Below, piece by piece: positions 5,648 to 12,107 of a stretch of DNA of 12,107 nucleotides. Source of the DNA: Gammaproteobacteria bacterium (GTDB taxonomy: Bacteria; Pseudomonadota; Gammaproteobacteria; Pseudomonadales; Pseudohongiellaceae); contig PWQG01000380.1 of assembly GCA_003556835.1 (NCBI GenBank), positions 1 to 12,107 of the forward strand, in the 5' to 3' direction. The notes beneath the pieces are model-generated. The model saw nothing but the letters and a program-made list of their open reading frames with translations. It was not told where the DNA came from and did not search any database. Positions within the stretch are counted from its first letter, which is position 1, and each line of letters starts with the position of its first letter. Position numbers and translations under genes: made by a program.

Positions 5648-6877
5648 CTAATCGGCAATTGCCTCGTAGACCATACGTTGTGCGATGTTATTACTGAAAG
5701 GGGCCCCCTGGGGGCCGCCACGCTTCTGTTCCATGTAGAGCATGAAGAAATCGTTTTCATGATCCACCACGAACAGAGTGCCCCCGATGCCACGCCAGCC
5801 GATGTTCATCGGGCCGTCCGGGCGGGCCTCATCGACCGGCTGCAGATGGAAACCCATGCTCCAGCCGCCGCGATTTCCGTAGAAGAAATGCTCCCGAGAC
5901 ACGTCCCCGGTGATGCGCTCCTCGCTCATCCAGGCCAGGGTGTCTTCACTGATGATGCGCGCGCCTTCGTATTCACCCTGGTTGAGCAGCATGGTCGCAA
6001 AACGCACATAATCTTCAGTGGTGGAATTCAGGCCACCGCCACCGGACAGCATCGGGCGTACTTCGGTATTGTCAGCCATCTCACCATGGATTGGCTCAGC
6101 GATGCGGTGCGCTTCCGGGGCAGGTACATAGAAAGTCGTCTCGGCCATGCCCAGGGGATCAAAAATACGCTCATTGAGAATCTGGTCCAGTGGTTGACCG
6201 GCTGCCACTTCCAGCACGGCGCCCAGTACATCGGTGGAGTGACCGTAGTGCCAGGCGGTGCCCGGTTCGAACAGCAGGGGCAGCCCGCCGATGCTTTCGG
6301 CCATTTCCAGTGTGGTCATGCTGCCGTCGGTGCGCACGTTTTCCTCGTACATGCGGCCCAGATCGGTGCCGGTGGCAAAAATGGACTGCACCAGCCCCGA
6401 TTGGTGTGTGAGCAGGTGTTCCACGGTCATCACCTGCTGCGCCGGCCGCGTCTCGCCGCTTTCCTGGTCAATGATCTCGAGCTGACTGAACTGCGGGATG
6501 TAGTCGCCCACCGGATCGTCTACGCTCAGCAGGCCATCCTCGACCATGGACATTGCGGCCACGCTGACCACGGGTTTGGTCATGGAATAAATGCGGAAGA
6601 TGGTGTCGGTGCCCACGGCGCGGTCATCATCCGGGCCCTGGGTGCCTACCGTCTCGAGCAGGCCGATGCCATCGCTATTGCCCACCAGCAGCAGGGCACC
6701 GGCAATATGGTCCCCGTCGACCGCCGCCTGCATCTGTTCCCGGATGGTGCCGATTTCATCCTGATCGATATTGAAGTGACCCGGATCGATCATCTGCAAC
6801 GGGCTGTCCGCCTGCACCGCCATGGCGGCGAACAGCAGCGCGATGGCCGCGCCCTGGCCTAGTAATCTCTGTTTCAT
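5648..6877 (-). CDS. Secreted serine hydrolase, class C beta-lactamase fold (PF00144)
   Basis: A 409-residue protein with a signal peptide (1-23, AVQA before the likely cut), so periplasmic or exported. The catalytic motifs of the beta-lactamase/esterase family are present: S98-M-T-K101 (nucleophile and general base), tyrosine motif Y211-G-H213 in place of the class C YxN, and GWRGIGGT (360-367) at the position of the KTG/HxG motif. LLTHQSGL (155-162) and FDPLGM (239-244) are further family blocks. The missing YxN asparagine and Lys-Thr-Gly point to an esterase or D-aminopeptidase-like enzyme and not a true beta-lactamase; the substrate is unknown. Length is typical. AGGGGA sits just upstream of the ATG. 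It has its own promoter (6923-6951) and terminator (5602-5629), so it is probably transcribed alone. Confidence 0.9.
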   Translation of the reverse strand: MKQRLLGQGAAIALLFAAMAVQADSPLQMIDPGHFNIDQDEIGTIREQMQAAVDGDHIAGALLLVGNSDGIGLLETVGTQGPDDDRAVGTDTIFRIYSMTKPVVSVAAMSMVEDGLLSVDDPVGDYIPQFSQLEIIDQESGETRPAQQVMTVEHLLTHQSGLVQSIFATGTDLGRMYEENVRTDGSMTTLEMAESIGGLPLLFEPGTAWHYGHSTDVLGAVLEVAAGQPLDQILNERIFDPLGMAETTFYVPAPEAHRIAEPIHGEMADNTEVRPMLSGGGGLNSTTEDYVRFATMLLNQGEYEGARIISEDTLAWMSEERITGDVSREHFFYGNRGGWSMGFHLQPVDEARPDGPMNIGWRGIGGTLFVVDHENDFFMLYMEQKRGGPQGAPFSNNIAQRMVYEAIAD

Positions 6878-6922
6878 GCCTTTCCCCTGCTTGTCTGTTG
6901 TGATTGTTGAAACGATCCGCTG

Positions 6923-6951
6923 ATCATAGTGCAGATGCGGACAGTGGACAA
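6923..6951 (-). promoter_or_regulatory. Sigma70-like promoter of the serine hydrolase gene
   Basis: On the minus strand, -35 TTGTCC (6946-6951, 4 of 6 consensus) and -10 TATGAT (6923-6928, 5 of 6) are separated by exactly 17 bp. They lie 46-74 bp upstream of the start codon in the short gap after the DUF3300 gene. Confidence 0.55.
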
Positions 6952-6964
6952 TGCGCTGGCCGGA

Positions 6965-8212
6965 TCAGGGGATACGACGCTGGCTGACTCCTGCCTCGCG
7001 GTGTGAGCTGGCCATGCCGGAGCGACGCGTATTGCGGGTGCGCGCCTCGCTGCCCTGACGGCGATTGCGGCGACTTTCCTGCTCCTTCCTATTCCGCTCC
7101 TGGTGGTTGCGGCGTTCGCTGCGCTGCGGATTGACCCGTTGGCGCCACTCGGACTGCACTTCCCGGCGGTGCTGGCGGTTTCTTTGATCCCGGTTGCTGC
7201 GGTGGTTCCGGTTCCAGGCTGGCCGGTTGTCGGTTGCCTTGCGGATGTGCCGTGAGCCGCCATACCGGGGAGTGGACCGGTACGGTAGCGAGATGTCATT
7301 GCGTATGTGGATGGATGTGTGTGACTGCCTGGATCGGCTTCGGTTGATGCCGCTGTAGTATCCCGGCTTGCTGATCACCCGGGTGGTATCGTGCCGGATG
7401 ATGTTGTTTCGGTGACGACGGGGCGGCGAATGCACGACCACAACGCGTCGCTGCGGCCAGACCACGTTGCTGTGGTAATGGTGATGCGAAACCGATACCG
7501 CGGGGCCCCAATGGATGATGGGGTCGCGTCGTATGGTGGTGCGGGTCGAATGCCAGCTGACCGGAGGGTGGGAAGACCAGCTTCCGCTGCTGTATACTCG
7601 GCGGGGCTCATACTGCGGAAGCCGCACCACCTCGCGCACTACCGGTTCGACATAGATGGCGTCCGTGCGTCGCACGACCCGGGTGTCGGCATCGCCGCGC
7701 AGATGCCCCGTATCCCAGGCGTCGTGGCGTAAATGTTGTATACGCTCCATAACATCACTTTCGGCGAGCACGAAGGCCTCTCCCAGGTCCCGGGTCCATT
7801 GCAGGTCAGCACTCATGCGGGACAACAGGTCGGGGAAGGGCAGCAGGGCCTTGACCGAGGGATGCCAGTCCCGTGTCTCTGCCGCGGCGATGGCGTCTTC
7901 GGCATCAAGGTGTTGATTGGCCTGACGCCAGCGGTCAGCCTCCACCACATCCAGCGGATGGCTGGAAGCCACCAGGATCTGGCTCAGCACGCTGTCGGGG
8001 TATAAGGCAATCGGTGCAAGAAGCTGATCCAGGTGCGCTTCACTGAGGCCTGGCTCCTGCGGGAGGGCAGCGGTGCCGGTCACACGAACGGGTGGTTCCA
8101 GCGCGCCTTCCACTTCGTGGTCTACTGGCGCCTGGCCGGCGTGCAGCGTGGCAACCAGTGAGCCGCTGACGCCTGCGAGCAACAGGCCGGTCAATCCGGA
8201 GCGTCGTGGCAT
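6965..8212 (-). CDS. DUF3300 secreted protein with very basic C-terminal tail
   Basis: A 415-residue protein. Residues 1-25 look like a signal peptide (MPRR start, hydrophobic stretch, HAGQA). Residues about 56-205 are DUF3300: LDQLLAPIALYPDSVLSQILVAS (61-83), then PLDVVEADRW (86-95) and DWHPSVKALLPFPDLL (115-130), ending near LPQYEPRRVY (198-207). The function of DUF3300 is not known; it is a common exported domain of proteobacteria. Residues 208-260 are Ser/His/Trp/Val-rich, and 320-415 are low complexity, dominated by Arg with Asn, Gln, Ser and Glu. Such a tail could bind nucleic acid, lipopolysaccharide or peptidoglycan (inference). The start is well supported: AGGAGG lies 7 nt upstream of the ATG. 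It lies 87 bp before the serine hydrolase gene, on the same strand, but that gene seems to have its own promoter. Confidence 0.88.
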   Translation of the reverse strand: MPRRSGLTGLLLAGVSGSLVATLHAGQAPVDHEVEGALEPPVRVTGTAALPQEPGLSEAHLDQLLAPIALYPDSVLSQILVASSHPLDVVEADRWRQANQHLDAEDAIAAAETRDWHPSVKALLPFPDLLSRMSADLQWTRDLGEAFVLAESDVMERIQHLRHDAWDTGHLRGDADTRVVRRTDAIYVEPVVREVVRLPQYEPRRVYSSGSWSSHPPVSWHSTRTTIRRDPIIHWGPAVSVSHHHYHSNVVWPQRRVVVVHSPPRRHRNNIIRHDTTRVISKPGYYSGINRSRSRQSHTSIHIRNDISLPYRSTPRYGGSRHIRKATDNRPAWNRNHRSNRDQRNRQHRREVQSEWRQRVNPQRSERRNHQERNRKEQESRRNRRQGSEARTRNTRRSGMASSHREAGVSQRRIP

Positions 8213-8282
8213 GGCGTTCCCTCCTGTGCAGGAATTACCCTATCAGCAATAGCACAGTCAGGCTGAACCGTAACTGAATTGA

Positions 8283-8350
8283 CCAGGTATTCCTGGGTCG
8301 CCGACCCGACTCCGGAGTCTCATGCCTGGGCAGAGGCCCCGGAATGCCGG
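8283..8350. repeat. Cluster of stacked inverted repeats in the intergenic gap
   Basis: Four short perfect inverted repeats follow one another: CCAGG-TATT-CCTGG (8283-8296), GGGTCG-C-CGACCC (8295-8307), the palindrome GACTCCGGAGTC (8308-8319) and CCGG-AATG-CCGG (8339-8350). They begin just 3' of the membrane-protein stop (minus strand). No T-run follows, so this is not a standard intrinsic terminator. It may stabilise the 3' end of that mRNA or limit read-through into the DUF3300 gene. Confidence 0.5.
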
Positions 8351-8352
8351 CG

Positions 8353-9351
8353 TCAGGCACTCGGGGGAGGTGTGTTGGCCGGTTCCGTCCCGGCCTCCTC
8401 GCGCGCCTGTGTCGGGCGCCAGTTGGCGGCCTTGTCCTTGAGCTCACGGAACTTGCCCGAAGCCTGGTCCAGTTTGGCCTCCCATTCCGGGTTCGGCTCC
8501 TGACCTTCGGTAACCTTGAAATAGACCTGCATCAGTGCGGTCATGGCAAACGGTTCGATCACCGCCTGCTTCACCGCCCAGGTGAAGACCAGGGCAAAGA
8601 TCAGGGTCAGCGGGCCGGCCGTACCCGGGAACAGGGCCACAAAGCCGGCAACCGGGCCCAGGATGAGCAGAAAGACCAGAAAGCTCAGCCCCCAGACAAA
8701 GAAAGCAAGCCAGACGGCGTTCTTGAGAAAGGTCTTGTAGTTCTGGGCGTACAACACCAATGCGGTCTGGCTGGATTTCCAGGGGTTGTCCGAGCGCGTT
8801 TTCATATTGTAGGCCAGGATCACTTCATCCAGGTAGGTCAACGACAGGGTGACCACGGTGTTGATGAACTTGGCCAGTCCCTGGACGCCGGGGATGGGCA
8901 GCAGGCTGGTGGCGCTGAAGAACAGGCGGTTGAAAGCCTTGAGGATGCCCTTGATCAACTGGTCAAGGCCAAAGAGCACCGAGGATTCGGCAAAGCGCTC
9001 GCGCACCACGGCCTGGGCGTGCTGAATCTGGCTGCGGCCCTCCGGCAGGGTCTTGCCTTCCATCAGTTCCACCATCACCGCGATATGGCCGGCCTTGACC
9101 ATATACAGCAGGTATTCACGCAGCAGGTACATGATCACGCCCGCCGTGCTGAAGCCGATGATACCGCCCCACATGCCGCCGGCCGGTCCGGAGCCGCCGA
9201 TGGAGCCGACACCGTAACCGATGCCGGCACCCACGCCGGTGATCAGTACATAGGCAATGGTGATGCCAAAATAGATTAGGAAACGGAAGATCAGGAAAGG
9301 CATGGTCCGCGAGAGCAGGCCCATCACATGGCTCAGGCTGAAATCTTTCAT
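8353..9351 (-). CDS. Multi-spanning inner-membrane protein of unknown family
   Basis: A 332-residue protein that I do not recognise. From the chosen start, likely membrane segments are about 17-37 (MPFLIFRFLIYFGITIAYVL), 58-84, 211-240 (NAVWLAFFVWGLSFLVFLLI and on) and 245-265; a weaker one lies at 160-180. Residues 40-66 form a glycine-rich segment with many GxxxG-type spacings, which often pack helices together. The C-terminal 50 residues are charged and end in a Pro-rich tail, probably cytoplasmic. The start at 9351 is preferred over an in-frame ATG at 9381: AGGGA lies 6-7 nt before it, and the promoter at 9380-9409 predicts transcription starting near 9373, downstream of the earlier ATG. 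It is divergent from the lipid-transport operon by 96 bp, which could mean a membrane-related role. Confidence 0.85.
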   Translation of the reverse strand: MKDFSLSHVMGLLSRTMPFLIFRFLIYFGITIAYVLITGVGAGIGYGVGSIGGSGPAGGMWGGIIGFSTAGVIMYLLREYLLYMVKAGHIAVMVELMEGKTLPEGRSQIQHAQAVVRERFAESSVLFGLDQLIKGILKAFNRLFFSATSLLPIPGVQGLAKFINTVVTLSLTYLDEVILAYNMKTRSDNPWKSSQTALVLYAQNYKTFLKNAVWLAFFVWGLSFLVFLLILGPVAGFVALFPGTAGPLTLIFALVFTWAVKQAVIEPFAMTALMQVYFKVTEGQEPNPEWEAKLDQASGKFRELKDKAANWRPTQAREEAGTEPANTPPPSA

Positions 9352-9379
9352 GGTTCGTCCCTGGTTGAGTGTATACTGC

Positions 9380-9409
9380 ATTCTAGGGATTTCCCGTAGC
9401 CCATGTAAA
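9380..9409 (-). promoter_or_regulatory. Sigma70-like promoter of the membrane-protein gene
   Basis: On the minus strand, -35 TTTACA (9404-9409, 5 of 6 consensus) and -10 TAGAAT (9380-9385, 5 of 6) are 18 bp apart. The predicted start point, about 9373, gives a leader of roughly 20 nt before the ATG at 9351 with its AGGGA ribosome site. Confidence 0.6.
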
Positions 9410-9447
9410 CCCGCAGTATCCGGAGTGCATCACAGATCGACGATTCC

Positions 9448-10557
9448 ATGACTGACAAACTGCCACTGGAAACCGAGCGTGATTGTCTCCATTTGCGTGG
9501 TGACTGGACGCTTGCTCATTACCGAAAGTTACGTGCGCGGATCGGGCGCGCTACGGTGTCTGCCAGTCGGCTCGATGCCAGCGCATTGACCGGGCTGGAT
9601 ACCGCCGGCGCTTCCCTGCTGGTGCAGGCACTTGGCGCTTCCCGTCTGCGGGAGTTACTGGAAGAAGCGAACGGACTTTCCGGCGAACGCCATGCGCTGC
9701 TGGCTGCCGTGGCTGATGCCATGAGTGAACAGACGCCGCCCAGCGAGCGCCGCACCTACCGGATAGGCGATCATCTGGCACGGCTTGGTGCGGCGATGAT
9801 CCGCAGTCAACAAAGTGTGCAACTGTTCCTGGGTTTTATGGGAAAAGCACTGGCCACTCTTTTTGTGGATCTGCCCCGGCCATGGCGCTGGCGTTATACC
9901 GCTCTGGTGGCGCAGCTGCATCAGACCGGGCTCAATGCCGTACCTATTGTACTGCTCCTGAATTTTCTCATCGGTGCTGTGGTGGCCTTCCTTGGAGCCA
10001 CCGTGCTGCGCGAATTCGGCGCCACCATCTATACGGTGGATCTGGTGGGCTACGCGTTCATGCGCGAGCTTGGCGTGCTGTTGGCGGCCATTCTATTGGC
10101 CGGGCGCACCGCCAGTGCCTTCACCGCCCAGATCGGTTCCATGAAGGTCAATGAAGAGCTGGACGCGATCCATGTTCAGGGGCTCAGTGCCATGGAGCTG
10201 CTGGTGCTGCCGCGCCTGCTGGCTTTGCTCATTGTCCTTCCCCTGCTGTCGTTCCTGGCGGTCCTGGCCGGTCTGGCGGGTGGCGCGGCCGTGGCCCTGA
10301 TGTCGCTCGACATCAGTCTTACCCGCTATATGGCGATTGTGCAGGAGATCCCGGTTCGTCACCTGCTTCTGGGGCTGAGCAAGGCGCCGGTATTTGCGGT
10401 CGCCATCGCCCTGATCGGCTGCCTCGAAGGTTTCAAGGTCAGCGGCAGTGCCAGCTCGGTGGGCGAACACACCACCTCGGCGGTGGTGCAATCCATTGTC
10501 GCCGTGATTGTGCTGAATGCCATCGCGGCCCTGTTCTTCATGGAGATGGGCTGGTGA
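9448..10557 (+). CDS. STAS-MlaE fusion permease of an MCE lipid ABC transporter
   Basis: A 369-residue inner-membrane permease. Residues about 12-70 form a STAS domain (HLRGDWTL, then LDASALTGLDTAGASLLVQAL at 42-62), equivalent to the separate MlaB protein of E. coli. Residues about 110-369 are the MlaE (DUF140) permease with five or so membrane helices. The most conserved block, GRTASAFTAQIGSMKVNEELDA (219-240), holds the helix that contacts the ATPase, and SVGEHTTSAVVQSI (337-350) is the second typical block. The family moves phospholipids or other hydrophobic molecules between inner and outer membranes, with an MCE protein in the periplasm. The ribosome site is weak, with no clear purine run before the ATG. 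The stop overlaps the next start as GTGA. The E-F-D gene order and the fused STAS set it apart from the canonical mlaFEDCB operon, so it is probably a paralogous system. Confidence 0.92.
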   Translation: MTDKLPLETERDCLHLRGDWTLAHYRKLRARIGRATVSASRLDASALTGLDTAGASLLVQALGASRLRELLEEANGLSGERHALLAAVADAMSEQTPPSERRTYRIGDHLARLGAAMIRSQQSVQLFLGFMGKALATLFVDLPRPWRWRYTALVAQLHQTGLNAVPIVLLLNFLIGAVVAFLGATVLREFGATIYTVDLVGYAFMRELGVLLAAILLAGRTASAFTAQIGSMKVNEELDAIHVQGLSAMELLVLPRLLALLIVLPLLSFLAVLAGLAGGAAVALMSLDISLTRYMAIVQEIPVRHLLLGLSKAPVFAVAIALIGCLEGFKVSGSASSVGEHTTSAVVQSIVAVIVLNAIAALFFMEMGW

Positions 10558-11345
10558 GGGATCAGTTGGTAATTAGCGTCCGTGGACTGTGCAACCGCTT
10601 CGGCGACCAGGTTGTGCATGAAGACCTTGATCTGGACGTGAAGCGGGGCGAGATCCTTGGCGTGGTGGGAGGATCGGGCTCGGGGAAATCCGTGCTGTTG
10701 CGCTCGATTGTCGGCCTGCAGGCGCCGCATTCGGGTGAGATCCGCTTGCTGGGAGAGGAGCAGCGTGGTCTCAACGAGCGTGAGCGGGCCCGGCTCAAGC
10801 ATCGTGTGGGCGTGCTGTTTCAGCAGGGTGCGCTGTTTTCTTCACTGACTGTGCTGGAAAACGTGGCCCTGCCTTTGATGGAGCACGCTAAGCTGCCGCG
10901 CCGCGAGGCGGAAGATCTGGCCACGGTGAAACTGGCCCTGACCGGTCTGCCGGCCCATGCCGGTGCGCTGGCGCCGACCGAGCTGTCGGGGGGCATGATC
11001 AAGCGTGCGGCCCTGGCCCGCGCCCTGGCGCTGGATCCGGACCTGCTGTTTCTGGATGAGCCCACGGCGGGACTCGACCCGATCAGCGCCGCCGCCTTTG
11101 ATCAACTGTTGATTACCTTGCGTAATGCCTTCAATCTGACAGTCTTCCTGGTCACGCATGATCTGGATACGCTGTATACAAGCTGCGACCGCGTGGCGGT
11201 GCTGTCGCAGAAGAAGGTGCTGGTGGCCGACAGCCTCGATGTCGTGGCCGCCACAAAGGATGACTGGATACAGGATTATTTCCACGGCCCGCGCGGTCGG
11301 GCGGCGGCACAGGCTGCCGATCATGCCGGCGGGCATACAGGTTGA
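10554..11345 (+). CDS. MlaF-like ABC transporter ATPase
   Basis: A 263-residue ATP-binding subunit that powers the MCE lipid transporter. All motifs are intact: Walker A GGSGSGKS (39-46), Q-loop Q90, ABC signature LSGGMIKRAALARAL (144-158), Walker B LLFLDEP (164-170) with catalytic E169, and switch H202. The SGGM signature and the following KRAALARAL are typical of the Mla/Ttg2A group. The extra 30 residues after the core, WIQDYFHGPRG and an Ala/Gly/His-rich end, fit the C-terminal extension of MlaF proteins. Translation starts at GTG 10554, overlapping the permease stop by four bases, so it is made in step with the permease. The MCE gene follows after 7 bp. Confidence 0.95.
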   Translation: MRDQLVISVRGLCNRFGDQVVHEDLDLDVKRGEILGVVGGSGSGKSVLLRSIVGLQAPHSGEIRLLGEEQRGLNERERARLKHRVGVLFQQGALFSSLTVLENVALPLMEHAKLPRREAEDLATVKLALTGLPAHAGALAPTELSGGMIKRAALARALALDPDLLFLDEPTAGLDPISAAAFDQLLITLRNAFNLTVFLVTHDLDTLYTSCDRVAVLSQKKVLVADSLDVVAATKDDWIQDYFHGPRGRAAAQAADHAGGHTG

Positions 11346-11352
11346 GAAGTTT

Positions 11353-12107
11353 ATGGAAACACGTGCACATCATATCCTGATCGGGCTGTTCACGCTGAGT
11401 GTTGGCGCTGCGGCTCTGGTTTTCACGCTGTGGCTTTCGGGCAGCATGACGCGTGAATATCAGCGCTATGACATCCTGTTCCAGGAGCGGGTGAGCGGTC
11501 TCACTGCGGGCAGTCCTGTGCAATACAGCGGTATTCGGGTGGGAGAGGTGGAGAGCCTGAACCTGGACCCGAATGACCCGGGCCGTGTATGGGCGCAAGC
11601 TCGGATATCGTCGGATGTCGGGATCCGGGAGGGAACGCGAGCCAGGCTGACACTGCTCAACATCACCGGGGCTACCGGAATCGAATTGAGTCATGGCGAC
11701 GGGGACAGTCCGCTGCTCGACCCATCGCCCGGACAGATTCCGGTCATCGAGGCCGAGCCATCACCCATGTCGCAATTGCGCCTGAGCAGTGACGAACTGC
11801 TGGTAAACATGACCACATTGATGGAAAGCGCCAATCGGGTGTTGTCGGAGGAGAACACCGAGTACCTCACCCAGGTGCTGGGCAATCTGGATGCCATGAG
11901 CGGGGTGTTGCTGGAGCAGCAGGATGTGCTGCGTGACGGTGTTCAGGATCTCGTGGAGGCGGGTACCCGTGTCAATCGGGTGCTGGCTTTGTTGGAAGCG
12001 CAGATTGAAGAGCATGCCGATCCGCTGCTGAGCAGTGCCATCTCGGCCATGAACCAGATCGAGCAATTGGGCAGTGAAGTGGAGAAATTGCTGCAGGAAA
12101 GTCGTCC
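11353..12107 (+). CDS. MCE-domain (MlaD-like) periplasmic lipid-binding protein, 3' end cut
   Basis: Translated by hand from ATG 11353 to the right edge: 251 codons, no stop, so the C-terminus is missing. Residues 8-29 form a single N-terminal membrane anchor (ILIGLFTLSVGAAALVFTLWLS). Residues about 38-113 are the MCE domain: YDILFQERVSGLTAGSPVQYSGIRVGEVESL fits the family pattern, closing with LTLLNITGATGIEL (99-112) in place of the usual GLTG-type loop. Residues 135-251 are predicted largely helical with heptad-like Leu/Val spacing, as in MCE proteins that form long helical tunnels. It should form a hexamer anchored in the inner membrane above the permease. GAGAAG at 11344-11349 is a ribosome site with short spacing. 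A lipoprotein gene of the ABC-type transport auxiliary family often comes next and may lie beyond the window. Confidence 0.92.
   Translation, partial: METRAHHILIGLFTLSVGAAALVFTLWLSGSMTREYQRYDILFQERVSGLTAGSPVQYSGIRVGEVESLNLDPNDPGRVWAQARISSDVGIREGTRARLTLLNITGATGIELSHGDGDSPLLDPSPGQIPVIEAEPSPMSQLRLSSDELLVNMTTLMESANRVLSEENTEYLTQVLGNLDAMSGVLLEQQDVLRDGVQDLVEAGTRVNRVLALLEAQIEEHADPLLSSAISAMNQIEQLGSEVEKLLQESR

Noticed and set aside
5282..6862. Plus-strand open frame of 526 codons
   Set aside because: It mirrors the serine hydrolase, whose catalytic motifs are clear, and begins inside the DTW gene. His-rich, Ala/Gly-rich composition is typical of an antisense shadow in GC-rich DNA.
6874..7299. Minus-strand frame of 141 codons inside the DUF3300 gene
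   Set aside because: It is a shifted frame over the Arg-rich tail, giving Ala/Thr/Arg-rich low-complexity sequence with no start signal.
8344..9279. Plus-strand open frame of 311 codons
   Set aside because: It is antisense to the membrane-protein gene, Gln/His/Gly-rich with no domain; the minus strand has a promoter and a ribosome site.
9372..9377. TATACT as a plus-strand -10 for the transporter operon
   Set aside because: There is no matching -35 at 16-18 bp and no TGn extension, so I do not call it a promoter.
9351..9381. Upstream ATG at 9381 for the membrane protein
   Set aside because: It has no ribosome site and lies upstream of the predicted transcription start; ATG 9351 has AGGGA at good spacing.
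1..12107. Mobile elements, CRISPR arrays, tRNA or rRNA genes
   Set aside because: I saw no transposase, integrase, regular direct-repeat array, terminal inverted repeats or RNA-gene signatures on either strand.

Overview
The window looks like chromosomal DNA from a Gram-negative gammaproteobacterium. The evidence is Sec-type signal peptides, a DUF3300 protein, a DTW-domain tRNA-modifying enzyme and an MCE/MlaE lipid-transport operon with a STAS-permease fusion. A marine or halophilic genus is possible, but that is only inference. There are 12 protein-coding genes, two of them cut by the window edges. I see no RNA genes, insertion sequences or CRISPR array.

Left part (1-4871): a secreted, probably beta-propeller protein with an S/T/D-rich linker and a C-terminal module (minus strand, cut at position 1) is divergent from a signalling cassette on the plus strand. 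The cassette is an RsbT-type ATPase, a soluble NarL/DegS-type histidine kinase with no recognisable sensor domain, a NarL/FixJ response regulator overlapping it by ATGA, and a Cys-rich GNAT acetyltransferase overlapping by TTGA. A stand-alone PhoB/OmpR-type winged-helix protein without a receiver domain faces the cassette and overlaps its last gene by 80 bp. The 271-bp divergent intergenic region carries TGTA-containing repeats at 11-bp and 7-bp spacing, and a 13-mer that recurs 112 bp away with one mismatch. This is the most unusual part of the window.

Middle part (5011-9351): a DTW tRNA-uridine aminocarboxypropyltransferase homologue with a DxNW variant of its signature motif, then three minus-strand genes. 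These encode a secreted serine hydrolase of the beta-lactamase fold, a DUF3300 protein with a very basic Arg/Asn/Gln-rich tail, and a multi-spanning membrane protein of unknown family. Two sigma70-like promoters and one intrinsic terminator can be placed here, and a cluster of stacked hairpins lies between the last two genes.

Right part (9448-12107): a plus-strand ABC operon with tightly joined genes. It encodes a STAS-MlaE permease, an MlaF-like ATPase and an MCE (MlaD-like) substrate-binding protein cut by the right edge. Together they should form an inner-membrane complex moving lipids between the membranes.
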